The notes: generated from the sequence alone by a model not told the origin. A stretch of DNA of 64,000 bases from Polaribacter sp. L3A8 (GCF_009796785.1 NZ_CP047026.1:744001-808000); one strand, 5' to 3'. Positions 27,566 through 37,530 are shown, numbered from the stretch's first letter. Numbers and translations: made by a program.

Positions 27566-29902
27566 TCATCGTTTTTTCCACCAAGGCTTTTTAACCTCAA
27601 CTTCTCCGTAACCATAACCATAGCCATAGCCCCTTTCTACATCAACATCATTTAATAAAACAGCAAGATTAGGAAATCGTTTTTCCTTGTATAATTTTGC
27701 CGGAATTTCTAACAATCTTTTATCGGAATAATTTGCTCTAATGGTATAAATAAATAAATCTGCATTTTTACCCAATAACATGGTATCAGTTACTAATTTT
27801 ACAGGAGCAGTATCTACAATTACAAAATCGTAATGTTCTTTTCCGTATGCTAAAACATCTTCAAAACGTCCGTTACTTAATAATTCTGATGGATTTGGAG
27901 GTATAACTCCAGAATGTAAAACATCAATATTAAGAGCTTCTACATGCTCAATAACATCAGAAACCTTTAAAGAGCTGTCTGTTAAATAATGCGTAAGACC
28001 TTTACCTAATTTTATATTTAAATATTCTTCAAAACGAGGTTTTCTAATATCTGCACCTATTAATAATACTTTTTTATTTGAAAGTACTAATACAGATGCT
28101 AAATTTAAAGCAATAAACGTTTTCCCTTCGTTAGTTACTGTAGAAGATACAAAAATGGTTTTTCCGCGTCCTCTTACGCCTGCTAACATAAAATCTAAAT
28201 TTGTACGAATCATTCTAAAAGATTCGGCAATACCACTTCTGTCATCTTTATGTACAACAACTTTTTCTGTATCTTTAGTATTAGGTATTTCACCTAAAAG
28301 AGGAGCTTTAACAATAGCTTCTACCTCTTTACTATTATGTACTTTATTATCAAATAAAAACATCAAATAAATTACTGCAATTGGTATAGCTAGTCCTAAT
28401 GCTAGTGCCATCATATAAATAACTTTACGTTTAGGACTTATAGGAACATCACTACCTCTTGCAGTATCAATTACCTTAGCATTAGGAACTGTAACAGCTA
28501 ATGAAATGGCATTTTCTTCTCTTTTTTGTAATAAATACAAATACAAACTTTCTATAATTTGTTGTTGTCTCTGAATATCTCTAAACTCTCTTTCTTGTTT
28601 TGGCACAGACACCATTCTAGAGTTTACCTTACTTTCTGCCTCTTTAGCATCATTTAACGAAATTGTTAAAGATGATTTTAAATTTACAAGTCCTTGTGAA
28701 ATACTTGCTCTTAATTGTGCTATTTGAGAATTTAAGTTTACAATTATTGGGTTAATATCACTAGAACCTTTTAATATTCTATTTCGCTCTAAAATTAACG
28801 CATTATATTGTACCGTATTAGCATCTACACTACCATCATTTAAACCTAAATTAGGAGGAATTAAATTGTCTTTATTTTCGGTTATATATGCCATTACATA
28901 GTCCGTTAATCTTATTTGTGTATTTAGCCCTATAATTTTTTTTCTTAACTCTTCATTGCTTTTTAAAACCAACATAGACTCTGTAGGAATACCTGTTAAT
29001 CTATTGTTAGATTTAAAATCTTCTACCCCTTTATCTACGGCAGATAAATCTTTTTCAATAACTGCCAAACGTTCATTAATAAAAGTACTTGTATTATTAC
29101 CAATTAAGTTTTTATCGGCAACAGCGTCTCTATTATATTGCTGTACTAATTCATTTAAAATAGCTGTTGCTTTTTCTTTATTTTGAGTAATTAAACTAAG
29201 TTCTAATAAACTAGATTTTTCAAATATTAAACCTACTTGAAGAGCACCTCTTAAACCATCTACAACATTTTTTAGTGGTGAAATTACAACCCTTACTACT
29301 TCATTTATATGAATATTTTTGGTGTTAGTAGGCGTTACTGTTATGTCTCCAAATTTTGTACTTACATTTTCTCCAAACACATGTTTTTGTGCACTTCCAT
29401 CATCTAAAACAATTTCAAACTGTGAAGCAGAAAGTGAACGAATGGTAAAGGAAGTATTTAAAGAATACATTTTTTCTTTAGAAAAAAAAGCTATTTTAAA
29501 AGGTACTTCGGTATTGTAAATTTCTGTATTACGAACTCTATCTTCTTTATAAAAACTAATATGTACTCCTAGTTCTTTTACAACACGCTCCATTAGCGTA
29601 TACGATTTTAAAATACCTATTTCATTTTCTATTGATTTTTTACCTCCACCTATTAAACCTAAATCTTTAAAAGCAGAAAGCTCACTAGATAAACCGCCAA
29701 TACTTTCATCACCAATTAAAATAGAAGTAGCTACCCTATATTTATTAGGTATGTAATAAGAATATGCATACGCCATTGCGAGTGCAAGTACTATAGTTAC
29801 TACAAACCATTTCCAATGAAATAAATATTTTTCTAATTGTTCTCGTATATTTATAGGCTCTTCTTCCTGAAATATATAATTTAAAGATGTCTCTTTTTGC
29901 AT
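27566..29902 (-). CDS. wzc: Wzc-like polysaccharide copolymerase and tyrosine autokinase
   Basis: 778 residues. A Wzz domain spans the first ~500 residues, with membrane helices near ~35 (WFVVTIVLALAMAYAYSYY) and ~490 (VIYMMALALGLAIPIAVIYL). The C-terminal BY-kinase has Walker A TVTNEGKTFIALN (K594), Walker A' LLIGADIRKPR and Walker B DFVIVDTAP (~692). The tail holds four tyrosines in GYGYGYGYGEVE (~758-768), a simple version of the autophosphorylated tyrosine cluster. It controls chain length and opens the Wza channel. Last gene of the operon, 14 bp after wza. Confidence 0.95.
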   Translation of the reverse strand: MQKETSLNYIFQEEEPINIREQLEKYLFHWKWFVVTIVLALAMAYAYSYYIPNKYRVATSILIGDESIGGLSSELSAFKDLGLIGGGKKSIENEIGILKSYTLMERVVKELGVHISFYKEDRVRNTEIYNTEVPFKIAFFSKEKMYSLNTSFTIRSLSASQFEIVLDDGSAQKHVFGENVSTKFGDITVTPTNTKNIHINEVVRVVISPLKNVVDGLRGALQVGLIFEKSSLLELSLITQNKEKATAILNELVQQYNRDAVADKNLIGNNTSTFINERLAVIEKDLSAVDKGVEDFKSNNRLTGIPTESMLVLKSNEELRKKIIGLNTQIRLTDYVMAYITENKDNLIPPNLGLNDGSVDANTVQYNALILERNRILKGSSDINPIIVNLNSQIAQLRASISQGLVNLKSSLTISLNDAKEAESKVNSRMVSVPKQEREFRDIQRQQQIIESLYLYLLQKREENAISLAVTVPNAKVIDTARGSDVPISPKRKVIYMMALALGLAIPIAVIYLMFLFDNKVHNSKEVEAIVKAPLLGEIPNTKDTEKVVVHKDDRSGIAESFRMIRTNLDFMLAGVRGRGKTIFVSSTVTNEGKTFIALNLASVLVLSNKKVLLIGADIRKPRFEEYLNIKLGKGLTHYLTDSSLKVSDVIEHVEALNIDVLHSGVIPPNPSELLSNGRFEDVLAYGKEHYDFVIVDTAPVKLVTDTMLLGKNADLFIYTIRANYSDKRLLEIPAKLYKEKRFPNLAVLLNDVDVERGYGYGYGYGEVEVKKPWWKKR

Positions 29903-29916
29903 AATTTAAAACCTAT

Positions 29917-30675
29917 TTATCTTGTTAAAATGGCAATAATGGATACTAATGTTGTAATTGAAGCAAAAATAATACTGGTATTTGCACCAATAACGGAGGA
30001 GTTTATTTTAGTTTTATTAGGCTCTACATAAATAAGATCATTTTGAGATAAGTAATAATAAGGTGAATTAAATAATTCTTTATTAGTAATATCTATGGGG
30101 ATAAAAAAACGTTGTCCATTTTTCTCTCTTATCAATGTTATATTTAATCTATTTCCATTAATTGTTAAATCTCCCGCTAACCCTAAAGCTTCTACAATGG
30201 TAATTCGCTGATTTGATACATTGTATGTACCTGGCTTATTTACCTCTCCTAATACTGTTACTTTAAAATTAGTGGTACTAATATTTACAATAGGATTGGT
30301 TATGTATTGTGATAATTTATTAGACAACAAAGTGCTTAGAGCATCGGTAGTTATCCCTGTAACTTTTAAAAGACCCAAAACAGGAAACTTAATTTCTCCG
30401 TTAGAATTTACCAAATAAGCCAAAGGTTTGGAACCTACTGCTGAATTTCCTGAAACAGGAGTTTCGTACAAATTAAATGGTAAAACGGCTTCTGCATTTG
30501 TAGCAGATACAGTTATACTTAACAAATCGTCTTTTTGAATAGTAGGTTCATACTGTTGCAGTATATTATTTATTTCAATTCCATTAGTATTTCCAAAATA
30601 CACTACCTTATTTTTAGAAACACAAGAGGTTGCAAGTATTAAAAGCAAGGTAAACGTTAAATATATGTACTTCAT
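29917..30675 (-). CDS. wza: Wza-like polysaccharide export lipoprotein
   Basis: 252 residues with a lipoprotein signal (LLILATSCVSKNK, lipidated Cys ~18). The Poly_export domain follows (QKDDLLSITVSA, GEIKFPVLGLLKVTGI) and then a SLBB domain (KVTVLGEVNKPGTYNV). A C-terminal hydrophobic helix (SIIFASITTLVSIIAIL) is the expected outer-membrane-crossing segment. It forms the export channel with Wzc. It is shorter than E. coli Wza, as usual in Bacteroidota. Confidence 0.93.
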   Translation of the reverse strand: MKYIYLTFTLLLILATSCVSKNKVVYFGNTNGIEINNILQQYEPTIQKDDLLSITVSATNAEAVLPFNLYETPVSGNSAVGSKPLAYLVNSNGEIKFPVLGLLKVTGITTDALSTLLSNKLSQYITNPIVNISTTNFKVTVLGEVNKPGTYNVSNQRITIVEALGLAGDLTINGNRLNITLIREKNGQRFFIPIDITNKELFNSPYYYLSQNDLIYVEPNKTKINSSVIGANTSIIFASITTLVSIIAILTR

Positions 30676-30792
30676 TTTTTATTGTTTTTATTTAATTGTT
30701 GATAAAAGTTATTTATTTTTTTCTTGTAAACACAGTTTTATTGTGTTTCCTTTTTTATTTTTTATTGATATATATACTTCTGCTTTATTAAT

Positions 30793-31893
30793 CTACTTTA
30801 CTACTTTTAAACGTGCTGCATTAATGCTTCTTTTTAATTTATAGAAAAGCAGTAAAAACAACCCGAAAGCAATAAAAAACACTGCTAACATTTTAAAACT
30901 ATTTAAGAAGGTTCCTAATATTATAATTAAGATTACAAACATGTAGTTTATAAAACCTAACAACATAGTTGCTTTAAAGTGAGACATGCCAAAATCTATT
31001 AAAACATGATGTGAATGATTTCTGTCTGGGTAAAAAGGGCTTTTATTATGTAATAATCGTACTCCTATAACTCTTAACATATCAAACAAAGGAATGCATA
31101 GAATAGCCATTAAAATAAAGAATCCGTTTTCTGGCTTAAAAGTAAAATGGCTATATAAATTAACGTCTATTGCCATAAACCTTAAAGACAAAAAAGCAAT
31201 ACAAAAACCAATTAATAGAGAGCCTGTATCTCCCATAAAAATTTTATTCTTTGTTGAAAAATTAAAAAACAAGTATGCGAATAGCATGCCTATAAAACTT
31301 AAACAAACTAAATAATAGAAGAATAAGTTAATGCTATAAAAAATTAAGGCAAATACACTAAAAATTATAATAGCAATAATAGAAGCCAAACCATCTATAC
31401 CATCAATTAAATTATAAGCATTTATAATAGTTAATACCAATATTGTGCTAGCTATGTACACAAACCATAATGGTATTTCAAAAATGCCTAAGAAACCATT
31501 TAAATTACTACTTTCTAAAGCATTATGAAAAAACAGAAACAATACTGCTAATGCCTCCATAAAAAGCTTTGCTTTTGGAGAAGATACCACCAAATCATCT
31601 TTAACTCCTACCATAAAAATCAGTGTAGCACTAGCTATTAAATTTAATCCAATATGTTCTGTGTCGTAATATTGAATAAAAAACAATGTCATGATTAAAG
31701 TAATAAAAAAGGCTACACCTGCCATAGTAGGTGTTGCTCCTTTATGAGAACTCCGTTCATTTGGTTTTTCATTTAAATTACGGGTTATAATTACCCAACT
31801 TATTTTAGGTATTACGTAGTACACTAATAAAAGCGAATTAATAACAGCTAGTATGCTTACTACCGTTAAATTAGACAAGACTTGTTGTAGCAT
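30793..31893 (-). CDS. Polyprenyl-phosphate sugar-1-phosphate transferase (WecA/TagO-like)
   Basis: 366 residues with about ten membrane helices. Family motifs: NERSSHKGATPTMAGVAFF near the N terminus, the DD pair in GVKDDLVV, NAYNLIDGIDGLAS, IFMGDTGSLLIGF, and the histidine-rich loop DRNHSHHVLIDFG. It would attach the first sugar phosphate (likely GlcNAc-1-P or a related HexNAc) to undecaprenyl phosphate, starting each repeat unit. It sits between the WecG-like glycosyltransferase and the export pair. Confidence 0.93.
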   Translation of the reverse strand: MLQQVLSNLTVVSILAVINSLLLVYYVIPKISWVIITRNLNEKPNERSSHKGATPTMAGVAFFITLIMTLFFIQYYDTEHIGLNLIASATLIFMVGVKDDLVVSSPKAKLFMEALAVLFLFFHNALESSNLNGFLGIFEIPLWFVYIASTILVLTIINAYNLIDGIDGLASIIAIIIFSVFALIFYSINLFFYYLVCLSFIGMLFAYLFFNFSTKNKIFMGDTGSLLIGFCIAFLSLRFMAIDVNLYSHFTFKPENGFFILMAILCIPLFDMLRVIGVRLLHNKSPFYPDRNHSHHVLIDFGMSHFKATMLLGFINYMFVILIIILGTFLNSFKMLAVFFIAFGLFLLLFYKLKRSINAARLKVVK

Positions 31894-31935
31894 TTTTAGT
31901 TGTTTTAGTTGATTTTCTTTTGGTTACTTTCTAAT

Positions 31936-32655
31936 TTAAAAAATTTTGGCTTTTACCAAATCCAATAAAAAAAGTGGTGTAGATACAAAATTACGTCTCC
32001 ACAAACGTTTGGGTTCTTTTAATAGTCTGGGCAACCATTCTAACCCTAATTTTATCCAAAATGGACTAGATCGTTTTACAGTGCCTGCATAAAAATCGAA
32101 TACTGCACCAATACAAGTAATAACCTTTACATTAAGAAATGCTTTATTGGTATCTACCCATTTTTCTTGTTTTGGAGCCGTCATACCTACAAATAATATA
32201 TCCGGATTAAATTTATTTACAGCTGCTATCATGTTCTCATTATCCTCTAGAGAAAAAGCAGGCTTATAAGGAGGAGAATAAGTATTTACAGTAATGGCAG
32301 GAAATTCTTTACGCACTCTCTCTCTAATTAAACCTAATGTATTTTCTGATGCTCCTAAATAAAAAACATTTAACTTTTTTGCCTGTGCCTTTTCTAATAA
32401 AAACTGATGTAAATCTGCACCTGCAATCTTTTTTATAGTTTTACCCTGAATTACTTTAGCCGCCAATACAATTCCAGTTCCGTCTGGTAAAATCACATCA
32501 CTTTCATTAAGAGCTTTACTAAAAAGGTTATCCTTTTTTGCTTCACAATAAGAATGAGGGTTTATAGTATTGATTATTTTTTTTGTATTAAAAAGTGACA
32601 GCTCTTCTAAGTCTTTAGAATAGACCTTTACAATTACGTCTTTTAATTTTATCAT
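31936..32655 (-). CDS. WecG/TagA/CpsF-family glycosyltransferase (GT26)
   Basis: 239 residues. The family blocks are visible: LPDGTGIVLAAKVIQG, the KIAGADLHQFLLE motif with the catalytic Asp, NVFYLGASE, DILFVGMTAPKQEKWV and IGAVFDFYAGTVKRSSPFW. Members transfer the second sugar (ManNAc or ManNAcA type) to the lipid-linked GlcNAc, which fits the WecA/TagO-like gene right after it. Its start overlaps the preceding gene's stop by 4 bp (ATGA), so they are coupled. Confidence 0.92.
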   Translation of the reverse strand: MIKLKDVIVKVYSKDLEELSLFNTKKIINTINPHSYCEAKKDNLFSKALNESDVILPDGTGIVLAAKVIQGKTIKKIAGADLHQFLLEKAQAKKLNVFYLGASENTLGLIRERVRKEFPAITVNTYSPPYKPAFSLEDNENMIAAVNKFNPDILFVGMTAPKQEKWVDTNKAFLNVKVITCIGAVFDFYAGTVKRSSPFWIKLGLEWLPRLLKEPKRLWRRNFVSTPLFLLDLVKAKIF

Positions 32656-33758
32656 ATCTTCTTTTTCTTATCAATGGAATTTAAAATATTTAGCAAATTA
32701 TTTTCAAATTGTTTTAAGGTATAAGACTGTTCATATTTTTGTTTAGCAGCCATCCCCATACTATTTCTAAGAGCAGAATTACTTATTAACACTTCTAACT
32801 TTTCTGCCAAATCCTCTACATTTTTTTGTGTTACCAAAAAGCCATTTATGCCATTTTCTATAATCTCTGGTATTGCTCCTTCTAAAGTAGCAACCATTGG
32901 CAAACCAAACTGAGAAGCCTCTAACAAGACTAAAGGGAAACAATCATTATATGAAGGCAAAACAAAAATATCCGAATTATTAAAAATTATTGTTTTATCA
33001 CTATTGTACTTTTTACCTAGATAAAACACCTGTTTTTCTAGTTGAAGTTCTTTTACTCTTTCTGTAAATACATCTTTTGATATATCTCCTTCTCCTCCAA
33101 CAAAATTGCATGTAAAATCTACACCTTTAGTAGCTAATATTTTTAGAGCCTTTAGCAACACAATTACTCCTTTAGACTCAATAAGGTTAGATAAAAACAA
33201 AAGTTTTGGTATTTCGTTTTTTATTGATTTACTAACAATATCTTTATCTATTCCAGGTATACCATTAGCACAATAATATACATCACTTTCATTAACATAC
33301 TTTTTAATATCATAATACAAATACTTAGATAATAGAATTACTTTTGTGTTTTTAAATACCTTTCGATACAAAAAATCATCAAACTTTTTATCTTGTTTAG
33401 TATGTACACCTTTGTTATGAAAATGAAGTACTAATGGAATTCTGAAACATTTTACTAAAAAAACAATAACAACATCTTTATAAAAACCAAAACCTTTTGC
33501 AGTAATTGCTAAATATATTAAGTCTGGTTTATAAACTAAAAAATGTTTAAAAGACTGAAAAACAATAGACAAATACCTTAAAATTTTTCCGAATGGATTT
33601 TTACCTATTTCATCAATAGTTTTTGATGTACCTAAGTCTATATATTTGGTTTCAAAACGTGTATTAATTAAATTGCTTTCTTTTATAAACTGACCTACCA
33701 TAGACGAACCATGCACAGGCGGTGGAAGATGTAAAAGGAATACTATTTTTTTAATCAT
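32652..33758 (-). CDS. GT4-family glycosyltransferase
   Basis: 368 residues, GT-B fold. Start KIVFLLHLPPPVHGSSMVGQ has the glycine-rich donor loop. The C-terminal domain has LFLSNLIESKGV and the EX7E-type nucleotide-sugar site PSYNDCFPLVLLEASQFGLP. The sugar is unknown. It is the first gene after a 258-bp gap in an otherwise tightly packed operon and overlaps the next gene by 4 bp. Confidence 0.9.
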   Translation of the reverse strand: MIKKIVFLLHLPPPVHGSSMVGQFIKESNLINTRFETKYIDLGTSKTIDEIGKNPFGKILRYLSIVFQSFKHFLVYKPDLIYLAITAKGFGFYKDVVIVFLVKCFRIPLVLHFHNKGVHTKQDKKFDDFLYRKVFKNTKVILLSKYLYYDIKKYVNESDVYYCANGIPGIDKDIVSKSIKNEIPKLLFLSNLIESKGVIVLLKALKILATKGVDFTCNFVGGEGDISKDVFTERVKELQLEKQVFYLGKKYNSDKTIIFNNSDIFVLPSYNDCFPLVLLEASQFGLPMVATLEGAIPEIIENGINGFLVTQKNVEDLAEKLEVLISNSALRNSMGMAAKQKYEQSYTLKQFENNLLNILNSIDKKKKI

Positions 33759-33785
33759 TATTTATTTTCTTTTAAAAGACTTGTT

Positions 33786-33886
33786 GTTTTGGCATCATTT
33801 TATAACACAACAATAAAAGAAAGCATACCTTTAACCTCTGTAAATCTTAAAATTAAGTCTTAGCATGTTGTACAATATGCCAAAAC
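33786..33886. repeat. Inverted repeat in the largest gap inside the polysaccharide operon
   Basis: gttttggcat (33786-33795) and atgccaaaac (33877-33886) are perfect 10-bp inverted copies 81 bp apart, within the 258-bp gap 33759-34016. There is no ORF between them. It could be an RNA fold, an internal promoter region or the trace of a short mobile element. Confidence 0.35.
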
Positions 33887-34016
33887 TTTGCTTTTAAAGT
33901 TAGCGTTCTGTTTTGTAACTTTAATTGCCTAAATAATGTATATAAAGGTTAAATTATAGCTTTAAAATAAAATTGTGTACTTCTTAAAACGTGGTTTTAA
34001 GAAACCTTAACTCTTA

Positions 34017-34943
34017 TTAATTTGTAGTAAAATGTGTTTGTAAATATTCTATAAAACTATTGGTAACTAATTTTTGTCCTTTTGGGTTTAAGTGTATTCT
34101 ATCGTAAAACAAACTAGTAGTAGAACTATATAAAACGCTATAATCCAAAAACTTAACATTTTTAAACTTAGATTCAATACTTTTAAAATACGCAATCTCT
34201 AAGTTAAATTTTTCCATTTCGGCATTATTGTATCTAGATGTTGTAGGAACATATAACAATATTGTTTTAATGTTTTTTTCTGATATTTTTTTTATGGTGT
34301 TCTCAAATATTCTTCTGTTTTTAGAGGAAGAAACAATCCTTCTAAAATTACCTTTTTTAATATCAGAGTCTAAAGTAATTGTATCTACAACACCAACTTT
34401 TAAATTATCCCAACTTTTTAAATACCCTCTAAAGCTACCGCTAACTAACCCTTCATTATATCTTGATAATTTTATTAAACGATGTTGCCAATAATCTTCT
34501 AACGAGGCATTTTTATACACATAATTGTTAATGGTATTTTCTCCCATAAAAGGATAAAACTGTTTGTACGAGTTCTGGCTTAAACCTTCTCCGGTAAACA
34601 TCCAAGCATCAACAGCATACACTATTAGTTTTAATTGTTGATTACTTTTTAATAATTGATTAATCATTAAATCTCTTTCAACAATATTTACACCTTCTCT
34701 AGTGTATTTAGAAATATTTACATGAAGTTCTTTTTCCATTTTTACCTTATCAATACCCAACATTAAATGAGAGTGACCAACAAGCGCAATTTTATTTTTA
34801 TTATACAAACCATAATATTGATGCAGTCCGTTTAATAAAAAATAGTTAATTCCATTATCTAAAATTATAAGTAGTAATAGAAATAATAATCCTTTTTTTA
34901 AATACTCTTTTAGAGATTTATTACTACTATGCTTTTTAATCAT
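34017..34943 (-). CDS. SGNH-like O-acylation partner protein
   Basis: 308 residues from the ATG at 34943. The open frame reaches 34997, but that would overlap the MBOAT gene by 50 bp and adds an unlikely N terminus. One N-terminal membrane helix (KGLLFLLLLIILDNGINYFL) places the rest in the periplasm. LVGHSHLMLGI (block I region) and YDRIHLNPKGQKLV (block V DxxH) suggest an SGNH/AlgJ-like fold. Genes like this commonly follow an MBOAT gene and finish O-acylation of the polymer, as AlgI/AlgJ do for alginate. The usual nucleophile Ser block (GDS) is GHS here, so whether it is catalytic is uncertain. Confidence 0.72.
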   Translation of the reverse strand: MIKKHSSNKSLKEYLKKGLLFLLLLIILDNGINYFLLNGLHQYYGLYNKNKIALVGHSHLMLGIDKVKMEKELHVNISKYTREGVNIVERDLMINQLLKSNQQLKLIVYAVDAWMFTGEGLSQNSYKQFYPFMGENTINNYVYKNASLEDYWQHRLIKLSRYNEGLVSGSFRGYLKSWDNLKVGVVDTITLDSDIKKGNFRRIVSSSKNRRIFENTIKKISEKNIKTILLYVPTTSRYNNAEMEKFNLEIAYFKSIESKFKNVKFLDYSVLYSSTTSLFYDRIHLNPKGQKLVTNSFIEYLQTHFTTN

Positions 34944-34947
34944 AAAT

Positions 34948-36378
34948 TTAAAATTGAAAATAAATAAAAGCATTTGATGACATGCCAAACAACGCAATTG
35001 TAATTAACAAGAAAGCATAAGACAGCCATTGAACAAACCATGGCAATTTTGTTTTAGAAAAATAAATTGGTACTATATTGTAAAATTGTAAAATTTGTAC
35101 ACTAACTAAAAGTAATATTAATAGTACAGAAAGAACTGTTGTTACAGATGATACACCCGTCCATAAATGTCCAGAAAAACTACCAATTTTTGTAATAATT
35201 AAAAAAGCGTCTGAAACAGAATTTGCTCTAAAAAAAATCCAAGCAAAACAAACTAGTGTAAAAACAATAACAATTTTAAAAAACTTATAGTACCCTTTTT
35301 CCATTAAATGCTTACCCCCAGCAATCGTTAACATTTTTTTACCTATAAATTCTATTAGATAATAAAATGCATGTAACGCTCCCCATATAACAAATGTAAA
35401 ATTGGCTCCATGCCAAAGACCACTTAATAAAAAAACCACCAAAATATTAAATACCCAACGCTTTATTGAAACACGGTTTCCTCCTAAAGGGATATAAACA
35501 TAATCACTAAACCAAGTTGATAAGGAAATGTGCCAGCGTTTCCAAAACTCACCTATTGAATTAGATAAATAGGGTAAATTAAAATTCTGCATTAAACGAA
35601 ACCCCAACATACGTGCACTTCCAATTGCCATATCAGAATAACCACTAAAGTCACAATAAATTTGAAAAGTAAAAAATACAGTTGCTACTATTAATGTTGT
35701 GCCAGAATGTGCTTCAGGGTTATTAAAAACCGAGTCTGAATAAAGCGCTAATCTATCTGCAATTACTATTTTTTTAAATAATCCCCAAATAAATAATTTA
35801 CCACCTTCTACAAATATTTTAACATCAAACTCGTGTTTTTCATAAAATTGTTGCAACAAGTTTGTAGAACGTTCTATAGGTCCTGCAACCAATTGCGGAA
35901 AAAAAGCAACATAGGTTGTAAACCTAATTAAACTCGTTTCTAATCCCACTCTTTTTCTATAAATGTCTATAGAATAACTTAATGCCTGAAAAGTAAAAAA
36001 AGAAATACCCACAGGTAGAATTACATTTAAAACATATTTATTACTATTTACCCCAAAATAATTAGCCAAATTAGAAAACGAATCGATAAAAAAATTGGCA
36101 TATTTAAAATAAAACAATGGCAATAATGAAAATACCAATGCTATTGTAAACCATTTCTTTTTTGCTTTTTTAGTAGAAGCGTAAAATATTTTCTTGCCAC
36201 AAAAAAAATTTAAAATACTTACCCCAAACATTAACAACGCAAATTTCCAACTCCAAACTGAATAAAAAAGATAAGAAGCAATAAACAGAAAATGTATTCG
36301 CCATTTATGTTTTATTGAAAAGTAAATAACTAATACCCCTAAAAAAAAGAAGATATACTGCCAGGAATTAAAGAGCAT
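34948..36378 (-). CDS. MBOAT-family O-acyltransferase (AlgI-like)
   Basis: 476 residues, about ten membrane helices. The AlgI pattern is clear: YFFLGVLVIYFSIKHKWR at the start, LPVGISFFTFQALSYSIDIY, FPQLVAGPIERSTNLL, IYCDFSGYSDMAIGSARMLG, NLPYLSNSIGEFWKRWHISL, and the catalytic histidine in LLSGLWHGANFTFVIWG. It would move an acyl group (often acetyl) across the inner membrane for transfer to the polysaccharide. It is followed after 4 bp by the SGNH-like gene, its likely partner. Confidence 0.94.
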   Translation of the reverse strand: MLFNSWQYIFFFLGVLVIYFSIKHKWRIHFLFIASYLFYSVWSWKFALLMFGVSILNFFCGKKIFYASTKKAKKKWFTIALVFSLLPLFYFKYANFFIDSFSNLANYFGVNSNKYVLNVILPVGISFFTFQALSYSIDIYRKRVGLETSLIRFTTYVAFFPQLVAGPIERSTNLLQQFYEKHEFDVKIFVEGGKLFIWGLFKKIVIADRLALYSDSVFNNPEAHSGTTLIVATVFFTFQIYCDFSGYSDMAIGSARMLGFRLMQNFNLPYLSNSIGEFWKRWHISLSTWFSDYVYIPLGGNRVSIKRWVFNILVVFLLSGLWHGANFTFVIWGALHAFYYLIEFIGKKMLTIAGGKHLMEKGYYKFFKIVIVFTLVCFAWIFFRANSVSDAFLIITKIGSFSGHLWTGVSSVTTVLSVLLILLLVSVQILQFYNIVPIYFSKTKLPWFVQWLSYAFLLITIALFGMSSNAFIYFQF

Positions 36379-36422
36379 AATTTATTTATAATTTTATTTT
36401 CTTAGTATACTAAAAGAGAATA

Positions 36423-37526
36423 TTAAATATTTTGTAACAATTCTTGCATTTTTTGATTAAAAGTAAATGGCATTTTACTTTCTCTTAATGCAGTAATATT
36501 GCTGTTTATAGGCTCTGTGTTTTCAAAAGCTTTGTTTAATTTGGTTGATAAATCATTTTCTTTTTTAGGATTAAACAACAATCCGTTTTTATCATTTATT
36601 AATGAAGATGCACCTGCTAAATTAGAACACAAAACGTTACAACCACCAACTAAGGCCTCATTAACAACTGCCCCAAAAGGTTCGTAAGTACTGGGTAAAA
36701 CAAATAATTGAGAAAAAATATACCAGTTATATAACTCTACACCTTCTTTTCTACCAATAAATAATACTTTGTCTAAAATGTTTAATTCTTCTGCAAGTTG
36801 TTCTAATTTTTCTTGCAACGGTCCATCACCAACAATTACCAGTTTTTTATCTTTTCCTTTTATATTAGAAAAGCATTTTATTAAAAAAAACAAATTTTTA
36901 ACCTCAACTAACCTCCCTACATAAAGCAATATTTTTTTCTCTTTTAATTGATATGTATCTATATTAAGATTTGCTTGATTTATGGCTTTTAAATATTTTA
37001 CTCTTAATGATTTTTCTGAATGAATAACCGGAAAATTAAGTGTTGTAGTTTTACTACTAATATTATTTTTATACCATGTAGAAACTTCTTTACTTGTAAA
37101 TACAACTCCATTAATGTTTTTAGAAATAAAATTTCTAAAAAACAATCTCAACCCTTTTCTGTCTTTAGAGTTACTTATACTGTCATCACTTAAAGTATAA
37201 ATTTTAATTTTTGGATTATATATTTTACAATATAGAAATGCTAATAATGTAATTTGACTATATTCAGAACAAAAAATAATATCTGGACTTTCTTTTTTTA
37301 TGATTGAAAAAATACCTGTTCTTATTGATCTTCCTAAAATTTCAAAACCATTAGAAACATAATTACATTTAAAATTACAAAGCGATTTTAAATTTTCTTG
37401 ATCAAATTTTTGATCACTAACATTTTTTAAACTAAAATAAAATGATGTAGCATAAAAATCGTTTAAAGAGTTAAAAAAATCTACTCTATAAGGCGCTAAA
37501 GCAGGATGAAAAATTAATACTTTCAT
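36423..37526 (-). CDS. GT4-family glycosyltransferase
   Basis: 367 residues. N-terminal MKVLIFHPALAPYRVDFFNS; C-terminal KILLYVGRLVEVKNLFFLIK, VIVGDGPLQEKLEQLAEEL and the donor-site block VLPSTYEPFGAVVNEALVGG. Retaining GT-B fold; the sugar cannot be told. It lies 4 bp after the GT2 gene upstream. Confidence 0.9.
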   Translation of the reverse strand: MKVLIFHPALAPYRVDFFNSLNDFYATSFYFSLKNVSDQKFDQENLKSLCNFKCNYVSNGFEILGRSIRTGIFSIIKKESPDIIFCSEYSQITLLAFLYCKIYNPKIKIYTLSDDSISNSKDRKGLRLFFRNFISKNINGVVFTSKEVSTWYKNNISSKTTTLNFPVIHSEKSLRVKYLKAINQANLNIDTYQLKEKKILLYVGRLVEVKNLFFLIKCFSNIKGKDKKLVIVGDGPLQEKLEQLAEELNILDKVLFIGRKEGVELYNWYIFSQLFVLPSTYEPFGAVVNEALVGGCNVLCSNLAGASSLINDKNGLLFNPKKENDLSTKLNKAFENTEPINSNITALRESKMPFTFNQKMQELLQNI

Positions 37527-37530
37527 TAAA

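Noticed and set aside
30728..30748. Hairpin aaacaca/tgtgttt as terminator of the sugar-phosphate transferase gene
   Set aside because: The T-rich tail is on the plus strand, not on the minus strand where the operon is transcribed, so it does not fit a terminator inside the operon.
34944..34997. Earlier start for the SGNH-like gene
   Set aside because: It would overlap the MBOAT gene by 50 bp and adds a Cys-rich segment before the membrane helix.
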